A DNA stretch of 64,000 bases from Paraburkholderia sprentiae WSM5005 (GTDB lineage Bacteria > Pseudomonadota > Gammaproteobacteria > Burkholderiales > Burkholderiaceae): positions 2,790,001 to 2,854,000 of the forward strand of contig NZ_CP017561.2 in assembly GCF_001865575.2 (NCBI RefSeq), in the 5' to 3' direction. The translations under genes and the position numbers were made by a program. Positions 13,763-23,727 of this stretch are shown here, in pieces (the first letter of the stretch is position 1; every line of letters starts with the position of its first letter). The notes under the pieces are model-generated. The model did no database searches. It saw nothing but the letters and a program-made list of their open reading frames with translations, and was not told the DNA's origin.

Positions 13763-13820
13763 GTTGCTGGTAACAAACGCAGTCAAGAACAAGCTTCATT
13801 GCCGTTCTTACGGCGTTGTA

Positions 13821-13853
13821 AGGCAGATCACCGCAAGGCGATCTGCCTTTTTG
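13821..13853 (+). terminator. Rho-independent terminator of the small basic protein gene
   Basis: A 9-bp stem (13821-13829 with 13840-13848) is followed by a T run, about 60 bases beyond the stop codon. Confidence 0.85.
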
Positions 13854-13907
13854 TTTTTGACGCGCTCGCGTAACATGCGCGGGTTCATTTCAGCAAGGAG
13901 TCTTCCC

Positions 13908-14426
13908 GTGCGATTTTCCATGCGCTCGTTGATGGCGCGTTTCGTCGTTGCCGTGGCACTGCCGCTCGCGGCGCTCTCGTTCGCCGCCGCCACCACCGCC
14001 CCCGCCCAGGCGCAGCAGATGCCGCCGGGCGCCAAGCAACCGAGCGAGTTTCCGCGCGTCAAACTGACCGCGGGCATGTTCGTCATCGACGCGGCCGTCG
14101 CCGCCAACGACGCCGACCGCGAACAGGGCTTGATGTATCGCACGAATCTCGCACCGAACGAAGGCATGCTGTTCGTGTTCGACGAGAACGCGGGCCACTG
14201 CTTCTGGATGAAGAACACGCTGATCCCGCTGTCGATCGCGTTCATGCGTGCCGACGGCACGATCACCGACATCGACGAGATGCAGGCCGAGACCACCAAC
14301 AACCACTGCCCGACGCACAATGGCGTGTTCGCGCTGGAAATGTCCAAGGGCTGGTTTTCGTCGAAGGGCATCAAGCCGGGCATGCGGGTCCAGGGCTTGC
14401 CGCCGGTGCCGGGTATCGCGCAGTAA
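13908..14426 (+). CDS. DUF192 family exported protein
   Basis: A GTG start at 13908 is chosen because AAGGAG (13895-13900) lies seven bases upstream; the frame is open further but overlaps the preceding terminator. The 172-residue product has a signal peptide ending APAQAQ and a DUF192 domain with REQGLMYRTNLAPNEGMLFVF, the CFWMKNTLIPLSIAF core and a MQAETTNNHCPT segment. Proteins of this family are small periplasmic or extracellular beta proteins of unknown function. It is immediately upstream of the EF-G gene. Confidence 0.88.
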   Translation: MRFSMRSLMARFVVAVALPLAALSFAAATTAPAQAQQMPPGAKQPSEFPRVKLTAGMFVIDAAVAANDADREQGLMYRTNLAPNEGMLFVFDENAGHCFWMKNTLIPLSIAFMRADGTITDIDEMQAETTNNHCPTHNGVFALEMSKGWFSSKGIKPGMRVQGLPPVPGIAQ

Positions 14427-14585
14427 AGTCCCGCGCGGCCAGCCCTGGCGCCGGCTGGCAAGATTCATGCAAAAGACCAGTCGACGCGCTATCCTTGTAA
14501 TCTCAGTAAGCAGCACCAGACTCCCCGGGCGGCCCACGCGGTCGCCCGGCATGCGTTTCAGGCGCGCCATTACAAGGAGATTAAC

Positions 14586-16691
14586 GTGCCCCGCAAGACT
14601 CCCATCGAGCGCTACCGGAATATCGGCATCAGCGCTCACATCGATGCCGGCAAAACCACCACCACCGAGCGGATTCTGTTCTACACCGGCGTGACCCACA
14701 AGATCGGCGAGGTTCACGACGGTGCGGCGACGATGGACTGGATGGAACAGGAGCAGGAGCGCGGCATCACGATCACGTCGGCGGCCACCACGGCGTTCTG
14801 GAAGGGCATGGCCGGCAATTATCCGGAGCATCGGATCAACATCATCGACACCCCCGGGCACGTCGACTTCACGATCGAAGTCGAACGCTCGATGCGCGTG
14901 CTCGACGGCGCCTGCATGGTGTACGACTCGGTCGGCGGCGTGCAGCCGCAATCGGAAACGGTGTGGCGCCAGGCGAACAAGTACAAGGTGCCGCGCATCG
15001 CATTCGTCAACAAGATGGACCGCGTCGGCGCGGACTTCTTCCGGGTGCAGCGGCAGATCGGCGATCGGCTGAAGGGTGTCGCCGTGCCGATCCAGATTCC
15101 GATCGGCGCGGAAGAGCACTTCCAGGGCGTGGTCGACCTAGTCAAGATGAAGGCGATCTACTGGGACGACGACAGCCAGGGCATCAAGTTCGAGTACCGC
15201 GACATTCCGGCTGAACTCGCGGCCACCGCCAGGGAATGGCACGACAAGATGGTCGAGGCCGCGGCCGAGGCGAACGAGGAACTGCTCGAGAAATACCTCG
15301 GCGGCGAACCGCTCAGCGAAGCAGAAATCAGGCACGGCATCCGCGCGCGCACGATCGCCAACGAGATCGTGCCGATGCTGTGCGGCAGCGCATTCAAGAA
15401 CAAGGGCGTGCAAGCGATGCTCGACGCGGTGATCGACTATCTGCCGTCGCCCGTCGACGTGCCTGCGATTACCGGTCACGACGAGTACGATCGTGAGATC
15501 GAGCGTCATCCCAACGACGACGATCCGTTCTCGGCGCTCGCCTTCAAGATCATGACCGACCCCTTCGTCGGCCAGCTGATCTTCTTCCGCGTGTACTCGG
15601 GCGTCGTCAATTCGGGCGACACGGTCTACAACGCGGTCAAGGAAAAAAAGGAGCGCCTCGGCCGCATCCTGCAGATGCACGCGAACGAGCGCAAGGAAAT
15701 CAAGGAGGTCTATGCGGGCGACATCGCCGCGGCCGTCGGTCTGAAGGAAGCCACCACCGGCGACACGCTCTGCGATCCTAACCATGTGATCATCCTCGAA
15801 AAGATGATCTTCCCCGATCCGGTGATTTCGCAGGCCGTCGAGCCGAAGACCAAGGCCGACCAGGAAAAGATGGGCATCGCGCTGAACCGTCTCGCGCAGG
15901 AAGATCCGTCGTTCCGCGTGCAGACCGATGAGGAATCCGGACAGACGATCATCTCTGGCATGGGCGAGCTGCACCTCGAAATTCTGGTCGATCGGATGAA
16001 GCGCGAGTTCGGCGTGGAGGCGACCGTCGGCAAGCCGCAGGTCGCTTATCGCGAAACGGTGCGCAACAAGGTCGAGGACGTCGAAGGCAAGTTCGTCAAG
16101 CAGTCGGGCGGCCGCGGCCAGTACGGCCACGCGGTGATCGCGCTCGAACCGAGCGCACAGGGCAAGGGCTACGAGTTCGTCGACGCGATCAAGGGCGGCG
16201 TGATTCCACGCGAATTCATTCCGGCCGTCGACAAGGGCATCCAGGAAACGTTGAAGGCCGGCGTGCTCGCGGGCTATCCGGTCGTCGACGTCAAGGTCAC
16301 GCTGACTTTCGGTTCGTACCACGACGTCGACTCGAATGAAAACGCGTTCCGCATGGCCGGCTCGATGGCGTTCAAGGAAGCCATGCGCAAGGCGAAGCCG
16401 GTGCTGCTCGAACCGATGATGGCGGTGGAAGTCGAAACGCCCGAGGACTTCATGGGCAACGTGATGGGCGACCTGTCGAGCCGGCGCGGCATGGTGCAAG
16501 GCATGGAAGACATCGCGGGCGGCGGCGGCAAGCTGGTGCGCGCGGAAGTGCCGCTCGCCGAGATGTTCGGCTACTCGACGTCGCTGCGCTCGGCCACCCA
16601 GGGCCGGGCGACCTACACGATGGAGTTCAAGCACTATGCGGAAACGCCGAACAACGTCGCCGAGGCCGTGATCAACGCGAAGAAGCAATGA
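14586..16691 (+). CDS. fusA: Elongation factor G (stand-alone copy)
   Basis: Translocase GTPase of 701 residues, starting at GTG 14586 with AAGGAG nine bases upstream. All five EF-G domains are represented. The GTPase motifs are AHIDAGKTT (G1), [11 protein letters not shown] (switch I/G2), DTPGHVDF (G3) and NKMD (G4). Domain IV has the GGRGQYGHA segment. The gene stands alone, without rpsL/rpsG or tuf around it, so it is probably a second EF-G copy outside the str operon; this is inference because the rest of the genome is not visible. Its own terminator follows. Confidence 0.96.
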   Translation: MPRKTPIERYRNIGISAHIDAGKTTTTERILFYTGVTHKIGEVHDGAATMDWMEQEQERGITITSAATTAFWKGMAGNYPEHRINIIDTPGHVDFTIEVERSMRVLDGACMVYDSVGGVQPQSETVWRQANKYKVPRIAFVNKMDRVGADFFRVQRQIGDRLKGVAVPIQIPIGAEEHFQGVVDLVKMKAIYWDDDSQGIKFEYRDIPAELAATAREWHDKMVEAAAEANEELLEKYLGGEPLSEAEIRHGIRARTIANEIVPMLCGSAFKNKGVQAMLDAVIDYLPSPVDVPAITGHDEYDREIERHPNDDDPFSALAFKIMTDPFVGQLIFFRVYSGVVNSGDTVYNAVKEKKERLGRILQMHANERKEIKEVYAGDIAAAVGLKEATTGDTLCDPNHVIILEKMIFPDPVISQAVEPKTKADQEKMGIALNRLAQEDPSFRVQTDEESGQTIISGMGELHLEILVDRMKREFGVEATVGKPQVAYRETVRNKVEDVEGKFVKQSGGRGQYGHAVIALEPSAQGKGYEFVDAIKGGVIPREFIPAVDKGIQETLKAGVLAGYPVVDVKVTLTFGSYHDVDSNENAFRMAGSMAFKEAMRKAKPVLLEPMMAVEVETPEDFMGNVMGDLSSRRGMVQGMEDIAGGGGKLVRAEVPLAEMFGYSTSLRSATQGRATYTMEFKHYAETPNNVAEAVINAKKQ

Positions 16692-16727
16692 TACTGACGT
16701 CACGGCGTTGAGCGCGACGACTCGAAG

Positions 16728-16754
16728 CCCGCTCCGTGTGAGCGGGTTTTTTTT
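16728..16754 (+). terminator. Rho-independent terminator of the EF-G gene
   Basis: A 6-bp stem (16728-16733 with 16741-16746), seven-base loop, then eight T, 36 bases after the stop. Confidence 0.85.
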
Positions 16755-16893
16755 GCGGCGCCTTTTGCATCGTGACGCCACGCAGCCATTTTTTGAACGT
16801 GCCAGAATGTCGATCAGCCATGCGGCACGACCGTCGAGCGCAGGACCGAAGCGAACGACTCGAGCGCGGCACGCAAGCCGAGGAGGAGAGACG

Positions 16894-17421
16894 ATGAGCC
16901 AGGATCACGAACATCCGCATTACCGGGCCGAGCACGAAGCCGCCGAAGCCAGCCAGCAGATCGACTGGCGCGAGCACGGCGTGAAGGTCATCCGCGGCGA
17001 TCAACTCGACGCCAACACCGCGCAAACGCCGGGCATGAATCGCGCGGCCGCAATCAATGCGGCGCGCGTCGGCGCGCAGAAGATCTGGGCCGGCACGGTC
17101 ACGATCCATCCGAATGCAAAGACCGGCGCGCATCATCATGGCGCGCTCGAAAGCGTGATTTACGTGGTGCGCGGCCAGGCGCGCATGCGCTGGGGCGAGC
17201 ATCTGGAGTTCACCGCGGAGGCCGGTCCCGGCGACTTTATCTTCGTGCCGCCCTACGTGCCGCATCAAGAGATCAACGGGAGCACCGACGAACCGCTCGA
17301 ATGCGTGCTCGTGCGCAGCGACAACGAAGCGGTCGTCGTCAATCTGAACATCGACGCGGTCGAGCAGCCGGAAGCGGTCTACTGGGTCGATCCGATCCAT
17401 AAGCATCCGCACGATCACTAA
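16894..17421 (+). CDS. Cupin-domain protein
   Basis: Small beta-barrel protein of 175 residues starting at ATG 16894, preceded by AGGAGGAGAG. A single RmlC-type cupin domain has the metal-binding motif 1 as AHHHGALESVIYVVRGQARM and motif 2 as PGDFIFVPPYVPHQ. Such proteins bind one metal ion and act as dioxygenases, isomerases or binding proteins; no substrate can be assigned. It is 38 bases upstream of the nickel/cobalt transporter on the same strand and may be co-transcribed. Confidence 0.85.
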   Translation: MSQDHEHPHYRAEHEAAEASQQIDWREHGVKVIRGDQLDANTAQTPGMNRAAAINAARVGAQKIWAGTVTIHPNAKTGAHHHGALESVIYVVRGQARMRWGEHLEFTAEAGPGDFIFVPPYVPHQEINGSTDEPLECVLVRSDNEAVVVNLNIDAVEQPEAVYWVDPIHKHPHDH

Positions 17422-17459
17422 GCCGCTCGCTAACCTGCTCGTTTATCCGCCCGCGCCAC

Positions 17460-18479
17460 ATGACGCCTACTGCCTCGCTGCGCCCTCGGCTCGTCACGCT
17501 CTACACGGTTCTGATCGCCGCCAACCTCGGCGCCTGGCTGTGGGCGCTGATCGCGTTTCGTCACTATCCGCTGCTGCTCGGCACCGCGCTGCTCGCGTAT
17601 GGCTTCGGCCTGCGTCATGCGGTCGACGCCGACCACATCGCGGCGATCGATGCCGTCACGCGCAAGCTGATGCAAACGGGCAAGCGACCGCTCGGCATCG
17701 GGCTCGCGTTTTCGCTCGGACATTCGACGATCGTGATCGCGGCGACGGTCGGCATCGCGTGGACCACGCATTCGCTGCATGGGCGCTTCGAGAGCCTCAA
17801 GGAAGTCGGCGGCATGCTCGGCACGCTGGTCTCGGCGACGTTTCTGCTGGTGCTCGCGGCGATCAATCTCGTGATTCTGCGCGACGTGTGGCGCCGCTAC
17901 CGGCACGTGCGGCATGGCGGCGCGACAACAACACCGTCAGCCGATGCCCTCGCCCCAGCCGGACTGCTGTCGCGCGCATTACGTCCGCTATTCCGGCTGG
18001 TCACGACAAGCTGGCACATGTATCCGGTCGGCGTGCTGTTCGGACTCGGGTTCGACACCGCGACCGAGATCGGCCTTCTCGCGATCGCCGCATCGCAAGC
18101 GAGCACCGGGCTGCCGCTCTACTCGATCCTCGTGTTTCCGGCGCTCTTCACGGCCGGCATGACGCTCGTCGATTCGACCGACAACGTGCTGATGGTGCAT
18201 GCGTACGGCTGGGCGATGGACGACCCGATGCGCAAGCTGTACTACAACGCGAGCATCACCTTCGTGTCGGCGGTGGTCGCAATCGTGATCGGCGGCGTCG
18301 AGGCGTTGGGATTGCTGTCGGACCGTTTCGGCTGGAGCGGCGGCGTGCGCGATGCGATCGCCGGTGTCGGCGATCATTTCGGCGCACTCGGTTATGCGAC
18401 CGTCGCGGCCTTCATGGCGTGCTGGATCGGCTCGGTGCTGTTTAATCGCTGGAGACGGCCGGATCCGGCGCGACGGTAG
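17460..18479 (+). CDS. NiCoT-family nickel/cobalt transporter (HoxN/NixA-like)
   Basis: Inner-membrane permease of 339 residues with about eight hydrophobic segments. The family signature in the second helix, RHAVDADHIAAID, contains the HX4DH motif (His53, Asp58, His59). The second signature LGFDTATEIG and the ADH-like SLGHSTIV segment are also present. NiCoT proteins import Ni2+ and/or Co2+ at high affinity; which metal is preferred cannot be read from the sequence. No urease, hydrogenase or cobalamin genes are nearby and no metal riboswitch was seen. Confidence 0.92.
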   Translation: MTPTASLRPRLVTLYTVLIAANLGAWLWALIAFRHYPLLLGTALLAYGFGLRHAVDADHIAAIDAVTRKLMQTGKRPLGIGLAFSLGHSTIVIAATVGIAWTTHSLHGRFESLKEVGGMLGTLVSATFLLVLAAINLVILRDVWRRYRHVRHGGATTTPSADALAPAGLLSRALRPLFRLVTTSWHMYPVGVLFGLGFDTATEIGLLAIAASQASTGLPLYSILVFPALFTAGMTLVDSTDNVLMVHAYGWAMDDPMRKLYYNASITFVSAVVAIVIGGVEALGLLSDRFGWSGGVRDAIAGVGDHFGALGYATVAAFMACWIGSVLFNRWRRPDPARR

Positions 18480-18605
18480 ATCGCCGCGGCAAAACACTCG
18501 ACGCAATCGACCCGATCGGTAAGGCTTCCAGCGCAATGTCCACCGGCGCATCGCGCTCATCGTTGCGCGGACTCGTTGATCTAGCGGCTGCCGCCGACGC
18601 TCTCA

Positions 18606-19850
18606 TCATCGTTCCCGGAACGCTTCACGCGCTTTGAAAATCGGCTTCAGCAGATAGTCAAGGATTGTCTTCTCACCGGTACGGATGTCGGCCGTCGCGA
18701 CCATGCCCGGCAGAATCGGTAAGCTTTTCCCGCCAGCATGCAACTCACTGGCGTCGGTCAGCACGAGCACCCGGTAGTAGGTGGCATCGGCCCGGCCCGC
18801 TGCGGCCTTCTGGTCGTCCTTCAGAGTGTCAGGACTGATGTGTTCGACCTTGCCCGTCAGGCCACCATAAATACCGTAGTCGTAAGCGGTGATCTTCACC
18901 GTGGCCGGTTGACCGGGATGCAGGAATGCGACATCCGAAGGCTTGATGCGTGCCTCGACGAGCAACTGATCCTCCAGCGGCACGATTTCCATGATGTGCT
19001 CACCCGGCTGGATGACGCCTCCAATCGTATTGACGCGTACGTTCTTCACCGTGCCATATACGGGTGCCACCACCGTCGTGCGCTGCAGGACATCCGCGCG
19101 ACCCACCACGGTTTCGCTGGTTTGCGCCAGTTCCAGTTCCAGCTTCGTCAGTTCCGAGTTTGCATCGGCCTGAAACTTGTTGCGCCGCTCGACGACCTGC
19201 GAGCGCAGGTCGTTTGCCTGACGGCGCATGCGCAACAGTTCGACTTCGGATACCAGCCCCTTGGCCGCGAGCGGCTCGGCCAACGCGATTTCCTTGCCCG
19301 AGAGCGAGTAGCTCTTTTCCAGCGCCGCTACGCTGTCGTCCAGTGCTCGCCGGCGCGCGTTGTATGCGAGCGTTTCCTGCTTCACGACCGTCGGCACGGC
19401 TTTTACGTCGTCCGGAAATGTCAGCGGTTGTCCGTACGCCTCAGCGCGCAAACGCGCAATCGTCGCCTTCAGCCCGACCGATTTGGACCACGCTTCTCGA
19501 TAGCTTGTCTCTGCACGCGTTGGGTCGATCTTTGCCAACACCTGGCCCTTCTTGACGATATCGCCTTCGCGTACATCTAGTTGCTCGAGAATGCCGCCTT
19601 CGAGACTCTGGATGACCTGCTCGCGGCTTTTCGAAATGATGGTCCCTTCGCCGTGCGTAATCTCTTCCACGCGAGCAAAGTGCGCCCAAGTCAGACCGAC
19701 TGCCAGAATCGCGAGAATCACGTAAAGCATGATCATGGAGCCCGGAGTCGACTGCGTGAGCAACGATTCCTTGATGTCGCTCATAAATGCGGCATCGCCT
19801 GGGGTGAGCCGGGCATTCTTCGCCCGGCGTCTGAGAATATTGAAGTTCAT
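18606..19850 (-). CDS. Type I secretion membrane-fusion protein, HlyD/LapC family
   Basis: Periplasmic adaptor joining the ABC exporter to the outer-membrane channel. ATG 19850 is preferred (GAGGAG eight bases upstream); an ATG at 19856 is too close to that site. The 414 residues show a short cytoplasmic N-terminus, one membrane span near residues 35-55, a biotinyl-lipoyl half-motif (EGGILEQLDVREGDIVKKGQ), a long alpha-hairpin, the second lipoyl half (VVAPVYGTVKNV) and a C-terminal beta domain. It overlaps the end of the exporter gene, so the two are coupled. With the exporter and the tolC-like gene it forms a full type I system, probably for the giant adhesin. Confidence 0.93.
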   Translation of the reverse strand: MNFNILRRRAKNARLTPGDAAFMSDIKESLLTQSTPGSMIMLYVILAILAVGLTWAHFARVEEITHGEGTIISKSREQVIQSLEGGILEQLDVREGDIVKKGQVLAKIDPTRAETSYREAWSKSVGLKATIARLRAEAYGQPLTFPDDVKAVPTVVKQETLAYNARRRALDDSVAALEKSYSLSGKEIALAEPLAAKGLVSEVELLRMRRQANDLRSQVVERRNKFQADANSELTKLELELAQTSETVVGRADVLQRTTVVAPVYGTVKNVRVNTIGGVIQPGEHIMEIVPLEDQLLVEARIKPSDVAFLHPGQPATVKITAYDYGIYGGLTGKVEHISPDTLKDDQKAAAGRADATYYRVLVLTDASELHAGGKSLPILPGMVATADIRTGEKTILDYLLKPIFKAREAFRER

Positions 19851-22240
19851 TGACATTGCTCCTCGTTCGGCACGCCTGCCTGCGCATTACCGGCTTGCGC
19901 AGTGGCTGCCGAAACGGCCTTCTTTGCGGGCACGATCCTGATATTGGTAGTGGTGGCTTGAGGCGCCGCAGGCGAAGCGGCTGAGCCGGAAGCGGTCGTG
20001 GCTTCGGCTCCCGGCGGGGTGCGCTGTCGCTCGCGCGGCTGCGCTCCATCCACTGCAGCCGACTTGGCGTTACCCGACAGCGCGGCGAGGATCTTGTGCT
20101 TCGGACCGTCGGCCACGACTTTGCCTTCCTCGACAACGACAATCCGGTCAACCAGTGCCAACAAGGATGGTCGATGGGTCACGACAACGATCGCCTGTCC
20201 GAGCGTTGCACGCGCGAGGTGCTCGAGGAAAACCGCCTCGGTCTGGCTATCCATCGCGCTGGTCGGCTCATCGAGCAACAGAAGTTGCGGCCGCGCAAGG
20301 AGGCTGCGAGCCAACGACACCAGTTGACGCTGGCCGCCGGAGATGCCCACACCACCTTCTCCGATCGGAAGGTTGATGCCCTTTGGATGGCGGCTTGCGA
20401 ACTGCTCAAGGCCGGTTAAACGCAGCACGCGCAAAAACTCGTCAGCGCTCGCTTCCGGCCGGCCGATCATCACGTTTTCGCGCAGGGTACCGTGAAAAAG
20501 ACGCGCGTCCTGTCCCACGTAACCCACCGCTTTGCGCCAGTCGGCCAGGTCGATCTGCTCGACATCCAGACCGTTGGTCAACACCTGGCCGTCAACCGGC
20601 GCATAAAGACGCGCCATCACGCGCAGCAGGGTCGATTTACCGCTGCCGACGCGGCCCAGGATCGCAACCCGCTCGCCGGCCCCGATGCTCAGGTTGACGT
20701 CCTTCAGAACCGACGGATTCGTTTGCATCGCCGGCGCTGGGTATGAGAAGCAGACGTCCTTCAGCGTGATTTGTCCCGACAGCGGTGGCTTGGGCAGATA
20801 GGTGCGTGACGAATCACGATCAACGGGCATCGTCATCAGGCTGTTCAACGAGTGCAGCGCGGTCTTCGCCTGCTGGAAGCGCAAGGCCAGTCCCATCACC
20901 TGGCCCAGCGGCGCGGTAATTCGACCGGCCAGCATCACGGTACCGATCAGTGCACCTTGCGTCAGCTCGCCTGCGCCGATCAGGTACACGCCCAGCACCA
21001 CCAGCACCACCGTCTGCAATTGCTGCAACAACGCGATGAAGCTCGTCGCCTTGCTGGAAATCTGACGCGACTTCATCGAAGAGGATGCCGCCATCGCGCT
21101 TAAGGTCTCCCAACGCTTTTGCATATGGCCTTCACCACCCACCGCCTTGAGCGTCTCAAGACCTTCAACCGACTCGATCAGTACGCCCTGCTTCAGCGAC
21201 GCCTCCTTGAAATTCTCTTTCATGAGTCGGGCAAGCGGCCACTGCACGAACAGACTCGCCCCGACGATCAACGGGATCATCAGCAACGGCACCCAGCCGA
21301 GTGAGCCTCCGACCGCGAACACCACGCCCACGAAGACGAAGACGAACGGCAGATCGGAAATCGCAGACAGCGTCGCGGAGGTCGCGAAGTCTCGCACCGA
21401 CTCGAACTCGCGCAGCTGGTTGGCGAATGAACCCGCCGACGCGGGCCTGTACTCCATCCGGATCGCGAGCGCTCGCCGAAATAGAAGCGTACCCATAACG
21501 AGATCTGCCTTCTTGCCGGCAACGTCCAGCAAATGGCTACGGACATGACGAGAGATCGCTTCAAACAGCATCGCAATGCCAACCCCGATCGCGAGCGACC
21601 AGAGCGTGACGTAGGCTTGGTTCGGTACCACGCGGTCGTACACGTTCATCGTGAAAAAGACGCTGGCGAGACCAAGCACATTGATCAGCAATGCGCCAAG
21701 CGCGGCACTCGCGTAGTAGCGCCGATAGCGCCATAGCGTACCGAGCAGCCAGTGGCCAGCCGGTTCGACGCTGTCCCCTTCGCGCAACTCGACTCTGGCC
21801 GTCGGCTTGACCAGAATGGCGTAGCCCGCATAGATCTCATCCATTTCCTCTTGGGTGTACTCCACCGGCTCATGGCCGATTTCCGGTACGACCACCTGAT
21901 ACAGAACGCGGCTCTTGGCTTCCTTATCCGGATTCTCCCGACGACCTAGCAATACGCAGCCCCCCATCCGCCGATGCAGCAAAATAGTCGGCAGCACGTG
22001 CTCCGGAATCAGTTGCAGGCGACGCTCCACGAGGCCCGCCGTGAGACCCGCATTTGACAGAGCGCCGAGCGCCAGCGACGGCGAAAGCATGCCGCTCTTC
22101 GGCAGGCCCGCGGTCAGCGCCTCCGCCGTCTTGCCACAACCGTAACGCTCGCAGATCCACATTACGGAGTTGAGTAGGCCGTCCTCGTTGGTGAGCGTCT
22201 GCGCCGCAGCCTGCACGTCAGGGAAAACGTCTTGAGTCAT
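19847..22240 (-). CDS. Type I secretion ABC exporter, LapB-type with degenerate C39 domain
   Basis: A 797-residue inner-membrane exporter. Residues ~1-135 form a C39 peptidase-like domain that lacks the catalytic Cys/His arrangement, as in exporters of large RTX/Bap-type adhesins where this domain only binds the substrate. Then come six membrane helices (about 165-430) and an ATPase domain with Walker A GRVGSGKST (~527-535), signature ISGGQRQLV and Walker B LLLLDEPTSAMD. An unusual ~80-residue tail, rich in Ala, Thr, Pro and Gln, follows the ATPase domain. The start at 22240 lies in a region duplicated upstream of the tolC-like gene. No strong Shine-Dalgarno is visible. Confidence 0.93.
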   Translation of the reverse strand: MTQDVFPDVQAAAQTLTNEDGLLNSVMWICERYGCGKTAEALTAGLPKSGMLSPSLALGALSNAGLTAGLVERRLQLIPEHVLPTILLHRRMGGCVLLGRRENPDKEAKSRVLYQVVVPEIGHEPVEYTQEEMDEIYAGYAILVKPTARVELREGDSVEPAGHWLLGTLWRYRRYYASAALGALLINVLGLASVFFTMNVYDRVVPNQAYVTLWSLAIGVGIAMLFEAISRHVRSHLLDVAGKKADLVMGTLLFRRALAIRMEYRPASAGSFANQLREFESVRDFATSATLSAISDLPFVFVFVGVVFAVGGSLGWVPLLMIPLIVGASLFVQWPLARLMKENFKEASLKQGVLIESVEGLETLKAVGGEGHMQKRWETLSAMAASSSMKSRQISSKATSFIALLQQLQTVVLVVLGVYLIGAGELTQGALIGTVMLAGRITAPLGQVMGLALRFQQAKTALHSLNSLMTMPVDRDSSRTYLPKPPLSGQITLKDVCFSYPAPAMQTNPSVLKDVNLSIGAGERVAILGRVGSGKSTLLRVMARLYAPVDGQVLTNGLDVEQIDLADWRKAVGYVGQDARLFHGTLRENVMIGRPEASADEFLRVLRLTGLEQFASRHPKGINLPIGEGGVGISGGQRQLVSLARSLLARPQLLLLDEPTSAMDSQTEAVFLEHLARATLGQAIVVVTHRPSLLALVDRIVVVEEGKVVADGPKHKILAALSGNAKSAAVDGAQPRERQRTPPGAEATTASGSAASPAAPQATTTNIRIVPAKKAVSAATAQAGNAQAGVPNEEQCQ

Positions 22241-22465
22241 GATCGGAACCGGTTAGATTGATCGTTGTGGCGCGACACCTGAACCGTGATCCGGACGTAC
22301 TGAACGATGAAAACAATCGTTGTCGTCTAAGGGTCGATTCGGCTATTTCGCGTGATTGATGAACGAAACATAAAATCTCGCACTGGCTTCCATTGTCTAA
22401 AAATCAGTCGTTTAAAAAAATCGGACGGTCGCACCGGCACGACAGGACGAGTACGAATTCGTAGC
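22175..22465 (-). repeat. Duplicated leader, copy A (exporter upstream region plus first codons)
   Basis: This segment aligns along its length with 25690-25980. Shared blocks include the start region GAGTCATGATCGG-ACCGG, GCGACACCTGAACCG, and ATGAACGAAACATAAAAT (plus-strand spelling). The homology covers about 230 bases of upstream DNA and about 22 codons of the gene. The similarity was read by eye; no percentage was computed. Confidence 0.88.
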
Positions 22466-22803
22466 TCACTCGCCTTTCACAAGACCATTGGACGAAGCAG
22501 CGTTAAAAAGAAGCATTTGCGGCGGTGGCTTGTAAACGAAGGCGAAGACTCGTTCACTGGCGCCTTTTGCACGGCGAACCGGATGCTCCCCGACATTCGG
22601 AGTATTGAAGAAGCCTTTGCTCAAGAATCCCAGCAGCGGCACGCCAGCCCATGAACTGACACGAATGTTCGCGGTCGCGCTGTGCGCAATTGTTCTCTCG
22701 GGCGCAAGTTAGCCAGCACAGACCAGGCCGAGACTTCGGTGTACGTCCTTCAAGCCTTATTTGTCGCGCTGTCTCTCATTCAGATTGTCGCGCCACTATG
22801 GCG
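22466..22803. other. Intergenic region between the response regulator and the exporter leader
   Basis: About 340 bases without a supported gene. It lies between the end of the response regulator gene and the exporter's duplicated upstream region, so the exporter promoter should be here or in the duplicated segment. Confidence 0.45.
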
Positions 22804-23511
22804 TTAGCTTGCCGCCGGTTTTGTGTCGTCCAGCTCATCATTGCGGTCTTCGTTATACGGCTCGACCGCAAGGGCCGCCCCGATCGAGTACTTGATCAGC
22901 TCAGTGTCGGTCTCCACTCCAAGCTTACGCATCGCACTGGTCTTTTGCGAGCTGATGGTCTGTTTGCTGCGCTTGAGTTGCGCCGCAATTTCGTTGACAG
23001 ACAGTCCCGACACAAACAGCCGAATTACCTCAGATTCACGCTTGGTGAGCGCCCGGTTACTGTAACCGGAAGATTCAATGTCGAGCTGCCAGACAATCTT
23101 CGAAATGGCAGGCGAAAAATAACGTCCATTTGCATATGCGCCATGAATTGCCGCCAGCAAATGGTCGGTCGTATCGGCCTTGCTGAGAATGCATTGAATG
23201 TCGAGCTTGAGAATAGAGCGAATAACGCCCGGATTGTCGATCATGGTCAATATGACAATCCGTAGAGCCGGGTACCGCCGCCGCAAAAAGGAAAACAGTG
23301 TGATGCCGTCGCCGTAATCGCCGCCGGGCATCGCGTAATCAGATACGAGTACGTCGCAGGGCCGCTTGCCAAGTGCGGCAAGCAATTCGGTGGAATCGCC
23401 AACCGTATCCACAACCTCAAGCGTGCGGTGCTTCTTGAGCGTATGGAGTAATCCGGCAACGACAGCTGGATGGTCGTCGGCGAGAATGACCCGGATGGCA
23501 AAATCATCCAT
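22804..23511 (-). CDS. NarL/FixJ-family response regulator, RcsB-like
   Basis: A 235-residue two-component regulator. The receiver domain has the acidic pair Asp12-Asp13, the phospho-acceptor Asp58 in DVLVSDYAMPGGDYGDG (an RcsB-like context) and the conserved Lys in ILSKAD. The C-terminal LuxR-type HTH is LTKRESEVIRLFVSGLSVNE followed by IAAQLKRSKQTISSQKT. No sensor kinase is next to it, so it is an orphan here. Its place between the tolC-like gene and the exporter suggests it controls the type I system or the adhesin; that is inference from position. Confidence 0.9.
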   Translation of the reverse strand: MDDFAIRVILADDHPAVVAGLLHTLKKHRTLEVVDTVGDSTELLAALGKRPCDVLVSDYAMPGGDYGDGITLFSFLRRRYPALRIVILTMIDNPGVIRSILKLDIQCILSKADTTDHLLAAIHGAYANGRYFSPAISKIVWQLDIESSGYSNRALTKRESEVIRLFVSGLSVNEIAAQLKRSKQTISSQKTSAMRKLGVETDTELIKYSIGAALAVEPYNEDRNDELDDTKPAAS

Positions 23512-23727
23512 TTGGAGGTTTCCTGCTTTGGAATGTAGTCAAGTACATTACAGATTTCGAATAAATCGGTAATGATTGAGAGGTGGCCGGCAACTTTGGA
23601 CAGCCGGACAAGTGAATCGACCGGGGCCTAAGCCAGCGGTCATGCTGTTCACAGGATGAAAGCGGCAGTTGCAGGAGCGCGCGGCGGACGTGTTTGATGC
23701 GACAGGCGCGTCGAGGGCCGGTGCATT

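Noticed and set aside
15138..16781. Minus-strand 547-codon frame over the EF-G gene
   Set aside because: Antisense shadow; the EF-G frame has all GTPase motifs.
17300..17460. Nickel/cobalt riboswitch before the NiCoT gene
   Set aside because: Only 38 bases separate it from the cupin gene and no conserved riboswitch structure is visible.
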